Assembly (NCBI RefSeq): GCF_050624435.1
Contig: NW_027459438.1
Coordinates: forward strand, 110,001-174,000
Length of the DNA stretch: 64,000 nt
DNA from: Tenrec ecaudatus
Taxonomy: Eukaryota > Chordata > Mammalia > Afrosoricida > Tenrecidae
Direction: 5' to 3'
The translations under genes and the position numbers were made by a program. Every line of letters begins with the position of its first letter. Positions within the stretch are counted from its first letter, which is position 1. Below are positions 11,916 through 24,930 of this stretch, one piece after another. The notes below the pieces were generated by a model. That model saw nothing but the letters and a program-made list of their open reading frames with translations. It was not told where the DNA came from and searched no databases.

Positions 11916-13265
11916 GTCAGATGCCAACCATACAGATGTAAATCGCACGAAAAGGTCTCAACCATCGGGCAGCCAGCTATCCTGAACTCACCAGGGCACA
12001 GTTCTGAAGTCAGTGATGGACCGAAGAGGGGGTGCGGGGCGATTAGATGAGAGACGGACTTCGCGAACTATGTCTCAGGGAAATAAGCCCCCGGATATCC
12101 CGCCTGTAGGACTGCACCTGGGTGAACAATGTCTCAGAAATATTTCCGCGGTTATCCGTCCCATAAGACTGCGCCTGTGTGAAGTAGGTCTCAGAGAAAA
12201 ATCCGCGGTTATCCATTCTGTGCCACTGCGCCTGCGTGAACTATGTCCCAGAGAAATAGTTCCCGTAAATTCGGCCAGTAGGACTGCGCCTGCGTGAACT
12301 AGGACTGAGAAATAAGTGCGCGGTTATCCGTCCTGTACCACTGCGCCTGCGTGAACGAGCTGAGAGAAATGAGTCCCCAGATATCCGGCCTGTACGCCTA
12401 CGCCTGCGTGAACTATGTCCCAGAGAAATAGTGCCCGGAATTGCGGCCCGTAGGACTGCGCCTGCGTGAACTAGGGCTGAGAAATAAGTGCGCGGTTATC
12501 CGTCCTGTGACAATGCGCCTGCGTGAAGGAGCTGAGAAATGAGTCCCCGGATATCCGGCCAGTACACCTACGCCTGCGTGGATTATGTCCCAGAGAAATA
12601 GTCCCGGGAAACGCGGCCTGTAGGACTGCGCCTGCGTGAACTAGGGCTGAGAAATAAGTGCGCGGTGATCCGCCTTGTGCCACTGCGCCTGCGTGAAAGC
12701 TCGGAGCTAGGCGTCCCCGGATATCCGGCCTGTAAACCTACGCCTGCGTCAATTATATCCCAGAGTAATAGTCCCCGGAATTGTGGCCCGTAAGACTGCG
12801 CCTGCGTGAACTAGGGCTGAGAAATAAGTGCGCGGTTATCTGCCCTGTGCAACTGCGCTTGCGTGAACGATCTCTGGGATATGTCTCCTGATATCCGGCC
12901 TGTCAACCTACGCCTGCGTGAATTATGTCCCAGAGAAATAGTCCCCGGGATTGCGGTCTGTAGGACTGCGCCTGCGTGAACTAGAGCTCAAAAGTCAGTC
13001 CGCGGTTATCCGTCTTGTGCCACTGCGCCTGTGTGATCGCGCTCAGAGAAATGAGTCACCGGTTATCCAGCTGTACACCTACGCCGACGTGAACTATTTC
13101 TCAGAAATAAGTTCGCGGTTGTCCGTCCTGTAAGATGCCGCCTGTGTGAACTGTCTCAGAGAAATAAGACCCCGGATATCAGGCCAGTGGGACAGTGCCT
13201 GCTTAAAATATCTCTCAGAGAAATGAGTCCCCGGAATTCTGGCCTGTCTTTCATAAATATCCCCA
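11916..13265. repeat. CpG-rich 170-bp tandem repeats, unit 3
   Basis: Near-identical to unit 1. Visible differences include ctaggcgtccccgg near 12706 (ctatgcg in unit 1) and attgtggcccg near 12780 (attgcggcccg). Confidence 0.9.
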
Positions 13266-13737
13266 GATATGTGTATATATATGTGTGTGTGTGTGTATAT
13301 AATCACACACATATGCATGTAACTATCTATTTATATTTCATATTATATCTATTTATACATCAATATTTATAAGTTTTTCTACATGTATTAATTATCTAGA
13401 CATGTTTATAGATTCCCCTAGATTTCCATAATAGTCCTTAATCTATCTCCATATTTTATTATATTTATTTATTTTTGCTTCTATATTCATCTATTGATTT
13501 ATAGGCCTTGTATACACTTACATATTAGCATTACTAATTGCATGTTTAGGTATATCATTGTTTATAGTTTATTCATATTCATAAATATATTTGTTTGTCT
13601 ATACTTATGATTTCATTTACACAATTAGGTATACACAAGTCAGTGATTTGTTGATATGTATATCTTCAAGATTTCCCGTGTTTATTAATTTATATTTAGA
13701 TATAATTTATATTTAGATATAATTTATATTTAGATCT

Positions 13738-14476
13738 CTATCTGAGGTCATTTAGGGAGAGACTGTCTTTCCAAATATTTATCCATGTCTTCCAAGTTTC
13801 TGAATTCATTAGAATACAGACCTTCATAGTACTTTGGGATTATGTTTTTAATCTCCTTGGGGTCTGTTGTTATTGCCCCTGATTCATCCCTCATCCTGGC
13901 TATTAATGTTTGCTCCTTTCTATCTTTGCTAAGCTTTTCCAGAGAACTCTCAATTTTGTTAATTCTTTCATAAAACAAGATTTTAGATGCATTTATTTTT
14001 TGCATTGACCTCTTGTCTTCTCCCTGGTTTACCTCTGCCCTTATTTTTATTATTTTTTTTTCTCTTGCTAATGGAGGGTTTGTTCTGCTGACTCTGTTTA
14101 GTTCTTGGAGGTTTTGTGTTAACGTATCTGTCATACGCCTTGCTTCATTTTCATGTATGTATTCAATGATATCCAGCTACCTCGGATAATTGCCTTTACA
14201 GGGTCCATTAAGTTTTGATACACTGTATTCTCGTTCTCATTAGTTTTTAGAAACTTACTTATATACTCTCTGATCTAGGCGTGTACCCATTCATGTCACA
14301 GGAGAACGTTGTTCATTCTCCAATTGGTTGCCCTTGCTCTTTGGGACATCCTCTTATTAATCTCCAGCTTTATGGCATAGTGATCTGAGAATTATGTCTG
14401 GATAATATCTATGTGTTTAGATTTACTGAGGCTGTTCTTGTGTCCCAGCATGTGGTGTATTCTTGAAAGAGATCCA
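13738..14476 (-). mobile_element. Antisense L1 ORF2 fragment with longest open frame, unit 3
   Basis: Nine T (plus strand near 14053-14061) instead of eight restores the frame, so 14134-13748 reads as 128 codons covering the ORF2 linker (ending QNLQELNR upstream, KYLERQSLPK downstream). This is a homopolymer difference in a dead fragment, shared with unit 5, and is not evidence of function. Confidence 0.9.
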
Positions 14477-16381
14477 TGTGTGTGTGTGTGTGTGTGGGGG
14501 GGGGGGGTGTGCAGGGAAAGGAGTGAGGCAGAGATGAGGGTAGGGGCATCAGGAGTGATTGTGTGTGTCTGCGTGTGTGTATGTAGGGACAGGAGAGAGC
14601 CAGGCAATAGGGAATGAGCATCAGGACTGTGCGTGTATGGGTGAGTGGGGGGGGCAGGATGAGGCAAGGAATAGGGAGGGGCTTCAGAGTTGTGTGTGTG
14701 AGTGTGTGTGTAGGGACATGAGTGAAGCAGGGAATAGGGAAGGGGCTTCAGGAGTGTGTGTACGGGTGTGTGTGTGCAGGGCCAGGAGTGAAGCAGGAAA
14801 TAGGGAAGGGTCATCCAAGGCATGTGTGTGTGTGTATTTTTGTAGGGGCAAGAGTGAGGCAGGGAATAGAGAAAATGCATCAGGTGTGTGTGTGTTTGTG
14901 TGTGTGTGTGTAGTGGCAGAAGGGAGGCAAGGAATAGGGAAGGGACTTCAGGAGTGTGTGTGTGTGTTCGTGTGTGTGTGTGTGTGTGTGTGCGCGTAGG
15001 GACAGGAGGGAGGCAGGGAATAGGCAGTGGGCATCAGGAGTGTGTGTTTATTTTTTAGGGGCAAGAATGAGGCAGGGAATAGAGAAGATGCTTCAGGCAT
15101 GCGTGCATGATTGTGTGTGTGTGTGTGTGTTTGTATAGGGGCTGGAGTTAGGCAGTGATTCGAGAATGGGCTTCAGGATGTGGGTGTGTGTGTGCATAGG
15201 GGTGGAGTGAGGCAGTGATTAGTGAAGGGGCTTTAGGAGTGTGTGTGTGTGTGTGTGTGTAGGGACAGGAGTAAGGCAGGGAATAGGGAAGGGGGTTCGG
15301 TACTGTGTGTGTGTGTGTGTGTAGGGGTTGGAGAGGGGCAGGGAATAGGGAATGGGCTTCAGGGGTGTGTTGTGTGTTGGTGTTTGTGTGTGTTTTTGTG
15401 AGTAAGGGCAGGAGTGAGGCAGGGAATAGGGAAAGAGTTTGAGGACTCTGTGTATGTGTGTGTGTGTGTGTAGGGGAAGGAGTGAGGCAGGAAATAGGAA
15501 AGGGGCTTCAGGAGAGGGTGAGATTGTTTGTGTGTGTGTAGGGGGGACATTAGTGAGGCAGTAAGTTGGTATTGGGGATCAGGAGTGTGTGTATTTTTGT
15601 AGGGGCACGAATTAAGCAGGGAATAGAGAATATGCTTCAGGCCCGTGTGTATGTGTGTGTGTGTGTAGTGTCAGGAGTGAGGCAGGGAATAGGGAAGGGG
15701 CTTCAGGTGTGTGTGTGTGTGTGTGTGTGTGAGAGTGAGTGAGTGAGTGTAGGGACAGGAATGAGGCAAGAAATAGGGAATGGGCATCAGGAGTGTGTGT
15801 GTATGTGTGTGTAGTGGGTGGGGGTTTTGTGGCGGGAGTTAGGCAAGGAATAGTGAAGGGGCTTCAGGAATGGGTGTGTGTCTGTGTGTTTGTGTGTGTG
15901 TGTAGGGACTGGAGTGAGGTAGGAAATTGGCATTGGGCTTCAGAAGTGTATGTGTGATTTTGTAGGGGCAAGAGTGAGGCAGGGAATAGAGAACATGCTT
16001 CAGGCCTGCGTGTGTGTGTGTTTGTGTGTGTGTAGGGACTGGAGTGAGGTAGGAAATTGGCATTGGGCTTCAGAAGTGTATGTGTGATTTTGTAGGGGCA
16101 AGAGTGAGGCAGGGAATAGAGAACATGCTTCAGGCATGTGTGTGTGTGTGTTTGTGTGTAGTGGCAGTAGTGAGGTAGGGAATAGGGAAGGGGCTTTAGC
16201 AGCGTGTATGTGGGTGCAGGAGTGATGCAGGGAATAGGGAAGGGGCTTCTTGAGTCTATTGTGGGGTGTGCAGGAGTGATGCAGGGATTTGGGAATGGGT
16301 ATTGTGCGTGTGTTTGTTTTTTGTGTGTGTGTTTGTGTGCGCAGGGAAAGAATGAGGAAGGGATTAGAGAAGGGACTTCAG

Positions 16382-16427
<46 letters not shown>

Positions 16428-16894
16428 GGACAGGAATGAGGCAGGAATAGGGAATGGGCATCAGGAGTGTGTGTGTGTATGGGTGTGTGTGCGTGCGTGT
16501 TGAGGGGCAAGAGTAAGGCAGGGAATAGGGTAGGGGCTTCAGGAGTGTGTGTGTATATTTCTGGGGCCAAGGGAGAAGCAGGGAATAGAGAAGATGCTTG
16601 GGCCTGAGTGTGTGTATTTTTGTGTGTGTGTAGTGGCATGAGTGAGGCAGCTAATAGAGAATGGACATCAGGGGTGTGTGTGTGGGAGGGGGGCCTGGAG
16701 TGATGCAGCAAATAGGAAATGGGCATCAGAAGTGTGTATGTGTGTGTGTTTGTGTGTGTGTGTGTGTTTGTGTATAGAGGCAAGTGTGAGTGAGGGAATA
16801 GAGAAGACGTTACAGGTATGTGTGTGTAGTGGCAAGAGTGAGCCAGGGAATAGGGAAGGGTCATGGAGTGAGTGAGACAGAGAGAGAAGAGGGA

Positions 16895-16940
<46 letters not shown>

Positions 16941-17605
16941 AAGTGAGGCAGGGAATAGGGCAGGGCCATCAGGATTGTGTGTGTGTACGTGTGTATGAAG
17001 GGACCTGAGTGAGACAGCGAATAGGGGATGGGCATCAGGTGTGTGTGTGTGTGTGTGTAGGGACAAGAGTGAGGCAGGAAATAGGGAAGGGGGTTCGGTA
17101 GTGTGTGTGTGTGTGTATGTGTGTGTGTGTGTGTGTGTAGGGGTTGGAGAGGGGCAGGGAATAGGGAATGGGCTTCAGGGGTGTGTGTGTGTGTTGGGTG
17201 TTTGTGTGTGTTTGTAGTGGCAAGAGTGAGGCAGGGAATAGGGAAGGTGCTTCAGGAGCGTGTATGTGTGTGTGTGTAGGGGCTGGAGAGAGGCAGGGAA
17301 TAGGGAAGGGCTTCAGGAGTGTGTGTGTGTGTGTGTGTGTGTGTAGGGGCTGGAGTGACTTAGGGAATAGCCAAGGGGCTTCAGGAGCTTGTGTGTGGGT
17401 ACAGGCGTGAGGCAGGGAATAGGGAAGGGGCTTATTGAGTCTATTGGGAGTGTGCAGGAGTGAGGCAGGGGATTGTGAATGGGAATTGTGTGTGTGTTTG
17501 TGTATGTGTGTGGGAGGACAGGAGTGAGGCAGGGAATAGGGATGGGCATCAGGAGTGTGTGTGTGTTTGTGTGCGTAGGGACAGGAGTGAGGCAGGGAAT
17601 AGGGA
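14477..17605. repeat. TG/GA minisatellite block, unit 3
   Basis: Starts with a (TG)n tract that ends in a 12-G run at 14496-14507, seen in no other copy. The (GA)n tract is at about 16876-16937 and contains a gagagagtgagag interruption shared with units 5 and 6. A 110-120 bp spacer pair around 15955-16100 (gtgtatgtgtgattttgtag) is tandemly duplicated here and in units 1, 4, 5, 6 and 7. Confidence 0.9.
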
Positions 17606-18957
17606 GTCAGATGCCAACCATACAGATGTAAATCGCACGAAAAGGTATCAACCATCGGGCAGCCAGCTATCCTGAACTCAGCAGGGCACAGTTCTGAAGT
17701 CAGTGATGGACCGAAGACGGGGTGCGGGGCGCTTAGATGAGAGACGGACTTCGTGAACTATGGCTCAGGGAAATAAGCCCCCGGATATCCCGCCTGTAGG
17801 ACTGCACCTGGGTGAACAATGTGTCAGAAATATGTCCGCGGTTATCCGTCCCTTAAGACTGCGCCTGTGTGAAGTAGGTCTCAGAGAAAAATCCGCGGTT
17901 ATCCATTCTGTGCCACTGCGCCTGCGAGAACTATGTCCCAGAGAAATAGTTCCCGGAAATTCGACCAGTAGGATTGCGCCTGCGTCAACTAGGGCTGAGA
18001 AATAAGTGCGCGGTTATCCGTCCTGTACCACTGCGCCTGCGTGAACGAGCTGAGAGAAATGAGTCCCCAGATATCCGGCCTGTACACCTACGCCTGCGTG
18101 AACTATGTCCCAGAGAAATAGTGCCCGGAATTGCGGCCCGTAGGACTGCGCCTGCGTGAACTAGGGCTGAGAAATAAGTGCGCGGTTATCCGTCCTGTGA
18201 CAATGCGCCTGCGTGAAAGAACTGAGAGAAATGAGTCCCCGGATATCCGGCCAGTACACCTACGCCTGCGTGGATTATGTCCCAGAGAAATAGTCCCGGG
18301 AAACGCGGCCTGTAGGACTGCGCCTGCGTGAACTAGGGCTGAGAAATAAGTGCGCAGTTATCCGCCTTGTGCCACTGCGACTGCGTGAAAGCTCGGAGCT
18401 ATGCGTCCCCGGATATCCGGCCTGTAAACCTACGCCTGCGTCAATTATATCCCAGAGTAATAGTCCCCGGAATTGCGGCCCGTAAGACTGCGCCTGCGTG
18501 AACTAGGGCTGAGAAATAAGTGCGCGGTTATCTGCCTTGTGCAACTGCGCTTGCGTGAACGATCTCTGGGATATGTCTCCTGATATCCGGCCTGTCAACC
18601 TACGCCTGCGTGAATTATGTCCCAGAGAAATAGTCCCCGGGATTGCGGTCTGTAGGACTGCGCCTGCGTGAACTAGAGCTCAAAAGTCAGTCCGCGGTTA
18701 TCCGTCTTGTGCCACTGCGCCTGTGTGATCGCGCTCAGAGAAATGAGTCACCGGTTATCCAGCTGTACACCTACGCTGACGTGAACTATTTCTCAGAAAT
18801 AAGTTCGCGGTTGTCCGTCCTGTAAGATGCCGCCTGTGTGAACTGTCTCAGAGAAATAAGACCCCGGATATCAGGCCAGTGGGACAGTGCCTGCTTAAAA
18901 TATCTCTCAGAGAAATGAGTCCCCGGAATTCTGGCCTGTCTTTCATAAATATCCCCA
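17606..18957. repeat. CpG-rich 170-bp tandem repeats, unit 4
   Basis: Type-B variants as in unit 2, including gtgtcagaaatatgtcc near 17820 and actgcgactgcgtgaaag near 18373. The full complement of 170-bp repeats is present. Confidence 0.9.
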
Positions 18958-19430
18958 GATATGTGTATATATATGTGTGTGTGTGTGTATATAATCACAC
19001 ACATATGCATGTAACTATCTATTTATATTTCATATTATATCTATTTATACATCAATATTTATAAGTTTTTCTACATGTATTAATTATCTAGACATGTTTA
19101 TAGATTCCCCTAGATTTCCATAATAGTCCTTAATCTATCTCCATATTTTATTATATTTACTTATTTTTGCTTCTATATTCATCTATTGATTTATAGGCCT
19201 TGTATACACTTACATATTAGCATTACTAATTGCATGTTTAGGTATATCATTGTTTATAGTTTATTCATATTCATAAATTTATTTGTTTGTCTATACTTAT
19301 GATTTCATTTACACAATTAGGTATACACAAGTCAGTGATTTGTTGATATGTATATCTTCAAGATTTCCCCTGTTTATTAATTTATATTTAGATATAATTT
19401 ATATTTAGATATAATTTATATTTAGATCTC

Positions 19431-20037
19431 TATCTGAGGTCATTTAGGGAGAGACTGTCTTTCCAAATATTTATCCATGTCTTGCAACTTTCTGAATTCA
19501 TTAGAATACAGACCTTCATAATACTTTGGGATTATGTTTTTAATCTCCTTGGGGTCTGTTGTTATTGCCCCTGATTCATCCCTCATCCTGGCTGTTAATG
19601 TTTGCTCCTTTCTATCTTTGCTAAGCTTTTCCAGAGAACTCTCAATTTTGTTAATTCTTTCATAAAACAAGATTTTAGTTGCATTTATCTTTTGCATTGA
19701 CCTCTTGTCTTCCCCCTGGTTTACCTCTGCCCTTATTTTTATTATTTTTTTTCTCTTGCTAATGGAGGGGTTGTTCTGCTCACTCTGTTTAGTTCTTGGA
19801 GTTTTTGTGTTAACGTATCTGTCATACGCCTTGCTTCATTTTCATGTATGTATTCAATGATATCCAGCTACCTCGGATAATTGCCTTTACATTGTCCAAT
19901 AAGTTTTGATACACTGTATTCTCGTTCTCATTAGTTTCTAGAAACTTACTTATATACTCTCTGATCTAGGCGTGTACCCATTCATGTCACAGGAGAACGT
20001 TGTTCATTCTCCATGTGGTGTATTCTTGAAAGAGATC

Positions 20038-20038
<1 letters not shown>
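19431..20038 (-). mobile_element. Antisense L1 ORF2 fragment with 128-bp deletion, unit 4
   Basis: Text runs gttcattctccatgtggtg at about 20000-20018, joining sequence that is 128 bp apart in unit 2 (8915 to 9044). The lost part encodes most of the endonuclease C-terminal stretch. A two- to three-base CA/CCA overlap at the join suggests a microhomology-mediated deletion. Linker residues match unit 2. Confidence 0.9.
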
Positions 20039-20079
<41 letters not shown>

Positions 20080-20477
20080 TGTAGGGACATGATTGAAGCA
20101 GGGAATAGGGAAGGGGCTTCAGGAGTGTGTGTACGGGTGTGTGTGTGTAGGGCCAGGAGTGAAGCAGGAAATAGGGAAGGGTCATCCAAGGCATGTGTGT
20201 GTGTGTATTTTTGTAGGGGCAAGAGTGAGGCAGGGAATAGAGAAAATGCATCAGGTGTGTGTGTGTTTGTGTGTGTGTGTGTAGTGGCAGAAGGGAGGCA
20301 AGGAATAGGGAAGGGACTTCAGGAGTGTGTGTGTGTTCGTGTGTGTGTGTGTGTGTGTGTGTGCGTAGGGACAGGAGGGTGGCAGGGAATAGGCATTGGG
20401 CATCAGGAGTGTGTGTTTATTTTTTAGGGGCAAGAATGAGGCAGGGAATAGAGAAGATGCTTCAGGCATGCGTGCAT

Positions 20478-20513
<36 letters not shown>

Positions 20514-20676
20514 ATATAGGGGCTGGAGTTAGGCAGTGATTCGAGAATGGGCTTCAGGAGTGTGGGTGTGTGTGTGCATAGGGGTGGAGTGAGGCAGTGA
20601 TTAGTGAAGGGGCTTTAGGAGTGTGTGTGTGTGTGTAGGGACAGGAGTAAGGCAGGGAATAGGGAAGGGGGTTCGG

Positions 20677-20710
<34 letters not shown>

Positions 20711-21088
20711 GGGTTGGAGAGGGGCAGGGAATAGGGAATGGGCTTCAGGGGTGTGTTGTGTGTTGGTGTTTGTGTGTTTTTGTGAGTAAGGCCAGGAGTG
20801 AGGCAGGGAATAGGGAAAGAGCTTGAGGACTGTGTGTATGTGTGTGTGTGTGTGTAGGGGTAGGAGTGAGGCAGGAAATAGGGAAGGGGCTTCAGGAGAG
20901 GGTGAGATTGTTTGTGTGTGTGTAGGGGGGACATTAGTGAGGCAGTAAGTTGGTATTGGGGATCAGGAGTGTGTGTATTTTTGTAGGGGCACGAATTAAG
21001 CAGGGAATAGAGAATATGCTTCAGGCCCGTGTGTATGTGTGTGTGTGTGTAGTATCAGGAGTCAGGCAGGGAATAGGGAAGGGGCTTC

Positions 21089-21135
<47 letters not shown>

Positions 21136-23180
21136 ATAGAGTGAGTGTAGGGACAGGAATGTGGCAAGAAATAGGGAATGGGCATCAGGAGTGTGTGTGT
21201 ATGTGTGTGTAGTGGGTGGGGGTTTTGTGGCAGGAGTTAGGCAAGGAATAGTGAAGGGGCTTCAGGAATGGGTGTGTGTCTGTGTGTTTGTGTGTGTGTG
21301 TAGGGACTGGAGTGAGGTAGGAAATTGGCATTGGGCTTCAGAAGTGTATGTGTGATTTTGTAGGGGCAAGAGTGAGGCAGGGAATAGAGAACATGCTTCA
21401 GGCCTGTGTGTGTGTGTGTGTGTAGGGACTGGAGTGAGGTAGGAAATTGGCATTGGGCTTCAGAAGTGTATGTGTGATTTTGTAGGGGCAAGAGTGAGGC
21501 AGGGAATAGAGAACATGCTTCAGGCGTGTGTGTGTGTGTGTGTTTGTGTGTAGTGGCAGTAGTGAGGTAGGGAATAGGGAAGGGGCTTCAGCAGCGTGTA
21601 TGTGGGTGCAGGGGTGATGCAGGGAATAGGGAAGGGGCTTCTTGAGTCTATTGTGGGGTGTGCTGGAGTGATACAGGGAATTGGGAATGGGTATTGTGCG
21701 TGTGTTTGTTTTTTGTGTGTGTGTTTGTGTGCGCAGGGAAAGAATGAGGAAGGGATTAGAGAAGGGACTTCAGGTGTGAGTGTGTGTGTGTGTGTGTGTG
21801 TAAGGACAGGAATGAGGCAGGAATAGGGAATGGGCATCAGGAGTGTGTGTGTGTATGGGTGTGTGTGCGTGCGTGTTGAGGGGCAAGAGTAAGGCAGGGA
21901 ATAGGGTAGGGGCTTCAGGAGTGTGTGTGTATATTTCTGGGGCCAAGGGAGAAGCAGGGAATAGAGAAGATGCTTGGGCCTGAGTGTGTGTATTTTTGTG
22001 TGTGTGTAGAGCCATGAGTGAGGCAGCTAATAGAGAATGGACATCAGGGGTGTGTGTATGGGAGGGGGGCCTGGAGTGATGCAGCAAATAGGAAATGGGC
22101 ATCAGAAGTGTGTATGTGTGTGTGTTTGTGTGTGTGTGTGTATAGAGGCAAGTGTGAGTGAGGGAATAAAGAAGACGTTACAGGTATGTGTGTGTAGTGG
22201 CAAGAGTGAGCCAGGGAATAGGGAAGGGGCATGGAGTGAGTGAGACAGAGAGAGAAGAGGGAGAGAGAGAGAGAGATCTGAAGTGAGGCAGGGAATAGGG
22301 CAGGGCCATCAGGATTGTGTGTGTGTACGTGTGTATGAAGGGACCTGAGTGAGGCAGCGAATAGGGGATGGGCATCAGGAGTGTGTGTGTGTGTGTGTGT
22401 GTGTTTAGGGACAAGAGTGAGGCAGGGAATAGGGAAGGGGTTTCGGTAGTGTGTGTGTTTGTGTGCGCAGGGAAAGAATGTGGAAGGGATTAGAGAAGGG
22501 ACTTCAGGTGTGAGTGTGTGTGTGTGTGTGTGTGTAAGGACAGGAATGAGGCAGGAATAGGGAATGGGCATCAGGAGTGTGTGTGTGTATGGGTGTGTGT
22601 GCGTGCGTGTTGAGGGGCAAGAGTAAGGCAGGGAATAGGGTAGGGGCTTCAGGAGTGTGTGTGTATATTTCTGGGGCCAAGGGAGAAGCAGGGAATAGAG
22701 AAGATGCTTGGGCCTGAGTGTGTGTATTTTTGTGTGTGTGTAGAGCCATGAGTGAGGCAGCTAATAGAGAATGGACATCAGGGGTGTGTGTATGGGAGGG
22801 GGGCCTGGAGTGATGCAGCAAATAGGAAATGGGCATCAGAAGTGTGTATGTGTGTGTGTTTGTGTGTGTGTGTGTATAGAGGCAAGTGTGAGTGAGGGAA
22901 TAGAGAAGACGTTACAGGTATGTGTGTGTAGTGGCAAGAGTGAGCCAGGGAATAGGGAAGGGGCATGGAGTGAGTGAGACAGAGAGAGAAGAGGGAGAGA
23001 GAGAGAGAGATCTGAAGTGAGGCAGGGAATAGGGCAGGGCCATCAGGATTGTGTGTGTGTACGTGTGTATGAAGGGACCTGAGTGAGGCAGCGAATAGGG
23101 GATGGGCATCAGGAGTGTGTGTGTGTGTGTGTGTGTGTTTAGGGACAAGAGTGAGGCAGGGAATAGGGAAGGGGTTTCGG

Positions 23181-23214
<34 letters not shown>

Positions 23215-23457
23215 GGGTTGGAGGGGCAGGGAATAGGGAATGGGCTTCAGGGGTGTGTGTGTGTGTTGGGTGTTTGTGTGTGTTTGTAGTGGCAAGAGTG
23301 AGGCAGGGAATAGGGAAGGTGCTTCAGGAGCGTGTATGTGTGTGTGTGTAGGGGCTGGAGAGAGGCAGGGAATAGGGAAGGGCTTCAGGAGTGTGTGTGT
23401 GTGTGTGTGTGTGTATAGGGACAGGAGTGAGGCAGGGAATAGGGAAGGGGCTTCAGG

Positions 23458-23492
<35 letters not shown>

Positions 23493-23751
23493 GGGCTGGA
23501 GTGAGGCAGGGAATAGCCAAGGGGCTTCAGGAGCTTGTGTGTGGGTACAGGCGTGAGGCAGGGAATAGGGAAGGGGCTTATTGAGTCTATTGGGAGTGTG
23601 CAGGAATGAGGCAGGGGATTGTGAATGGGAATTGTGTGTGTGTTTGTGTATGTGTGTGGGAGGACAGGAGTGAGGCAGGGAATAGGGATGGGCATCAGGA
23701 GTGTGTGTGTGTTTGTGTGTGTAGGGACAGGAGTGAGGCAGGGAATAGGGA
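20039..23751. repeat. TG/GA minisatellite block with internal duplication, unit 4
   Basis: Same spacer order as unit 2 up to about 22450, then the segment from about 21717 is repeated before the block continues. Two (GA)n tracts result, at about 22242-22277 and 22976-23011. Confidence 0.9.
21717..23184. repeat. 734-bp tandem duplication inside unit 4
   Basis: The two copies, about 21717-22450 and 22451-23184, are offset by exactly 734 bp over long stretches. Apart from TG-tract length I noticed only single-base differences (gaatgaggaagg versus gaatgtggaagg; ggaataaagaag versus ggaatagagaag). The join lies in a TG tract at about 22450-22460, where a gttcggtag spacer runs directly into tttgtgtgcgcagggaaag. 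Unequal exchange between TG tracts is the simplest explanation. Confidence 0.93.
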
Positions 23752-24930
23752 GTCAGATGCCAACCATACAGATGTAAATCGCACGAAAAGGTCTCAACCA
23801 TCGGGCAGCCAGCTATCCTGAACTCACCAGGGCACAGTTCTGAAGTCAGTGATGGACCGAAGAGGGGGTGCGGGGCGATTAGATGAGAGACGGACTTCGC
23901 GAACTATGTCTCAGGGAAATAAGCCCCCGGATATCCCGCCTGTAGGACGGCACCTGGGTGAACAATGTCTCAGAAATATTTCCGCGGTTATCCGTCCCAT
24001 AAGACTGCGCCTGTGTGAAGTAGGTCTCAGAGAAAAATCCGCGGTTATCCATTCTGTGCCACTGCGCCTGCGTGAACTATGTCCCAGAGAAATAGTGCCC
24101 GGAATTGCGGCCCGTAGGACTGCGCCTGCGTGAACTAGGGCTGAGAAATAAGTGCGCGGTTATCCGTCCTGTGACAATGCGCCTGCGTGAAGGACCTGAG
24201 AAATGAGTCCCCGGATATCCGGCCAGTACACCTACGCCTGCGTGGATTATGTCCCAGAGAAATAGTCCCGGGAAACGCGGCCTGTAGGACTGCGCCTGCG
24301 TGAACTAGGGCTGAGAAATAAGTGCGCGGTGATCCGCCTTGTGCCACTGCGCCTGCGTGAAAGCTCGGAGCTAGGCGTCCCCGGATATCCGGCCTGTAAA
24401 CCTACGCCTGCGTCAATTATATCCCAGAGTAATAGTCCCCGGAATTGCGGCCCGTAAGACTGCGCCTGCGTGAACTAGGGCTGAGAAATAAGTGCGCGGT
24501 TATCTGCCCTGTGCAACTGCGCTTGCGTGAACGATCTCTGGGATATGTCACCTGATATCCGGCCTGTCAACCTTCGCCTGCGTGAATTATGTCCCAGAGA
24601 AATAGTCCCCGGGATTGCGGTCTGTAGGACTGCGCCTGTGTGAACTAGAGCTCAAAAGTCAGTCCGCGGTTATCCGTCTTGTGCCACTGCGCCTGTGTGA
24701 TCGCGCTCAGAGAAATGAGTCACCGGTTATCCAGCTGTACACCTACGCTGACGTGAACTATTTCTCAGAAATAAGTTCGCGGTTGTCCGTCCTGTAAGAT
24801 GCCGCCTGTGTGAACTGTCTCAGAGAAATAAGACCCCGGATATCAGGCCAGTGGGACAGTGCCTGCTTAAAATATCTCTCAGAGAAATGAGTCCCCGGAA
24901 TTCTGGCCTGTCTTTCATAAATATCCCCAG
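23752..24930. repeat. CpG-rich repeats lacking one 172-bp repeat, unit 5
   Basis: Landmark-to-AT-spacer distance is about 1177 bp against about 1350 bp in other units. Text moves from the first gaactatgtcccagagaaat directly to agtgcccggaattgcgg near 24093, skipping one three-monomer repeat. The loss is a whole period, as expected for unequal exchange between tandem repeats. Confidence 0.92.

Larger units (their letters stand above)
11916..17605. repeat. Macrosatellite unit 3 (type A)
   Basis: Unit of 5690 bp: CpG block 11916-13265, AT-rich 13266-13737, antisense L1 13738-14476, TG block 14477-17605. Its CpG block is almost identical to units 1 and 5 although units 2 and 4 lie between, which is the basis for the dimer model. 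Confidence 0.9.
17606..23751. repeat. Macrosatellite unit 4 (type B), the longest
   Basis: Unit of 6146 bp: CpG block 17606-18957, AT-rich 18958-19430, antisense L1 19431-20038, TG block 20039-23751. It is type B like unit 2. Its length comes from a 734-bp tandem duplication in the TG block, partly offset by a 128-bp loss in the L1 piece. Confidence 0.9.

Noticed and set aside
13748-14134. The 128-codon L1 frame in units 3 and 5 as a functional ORF
   Set aside because: It depends on one extra T in a homopolymer, lacks both endonuclease and RT catalytic parts, and lies in a fragment with fixed truncations.
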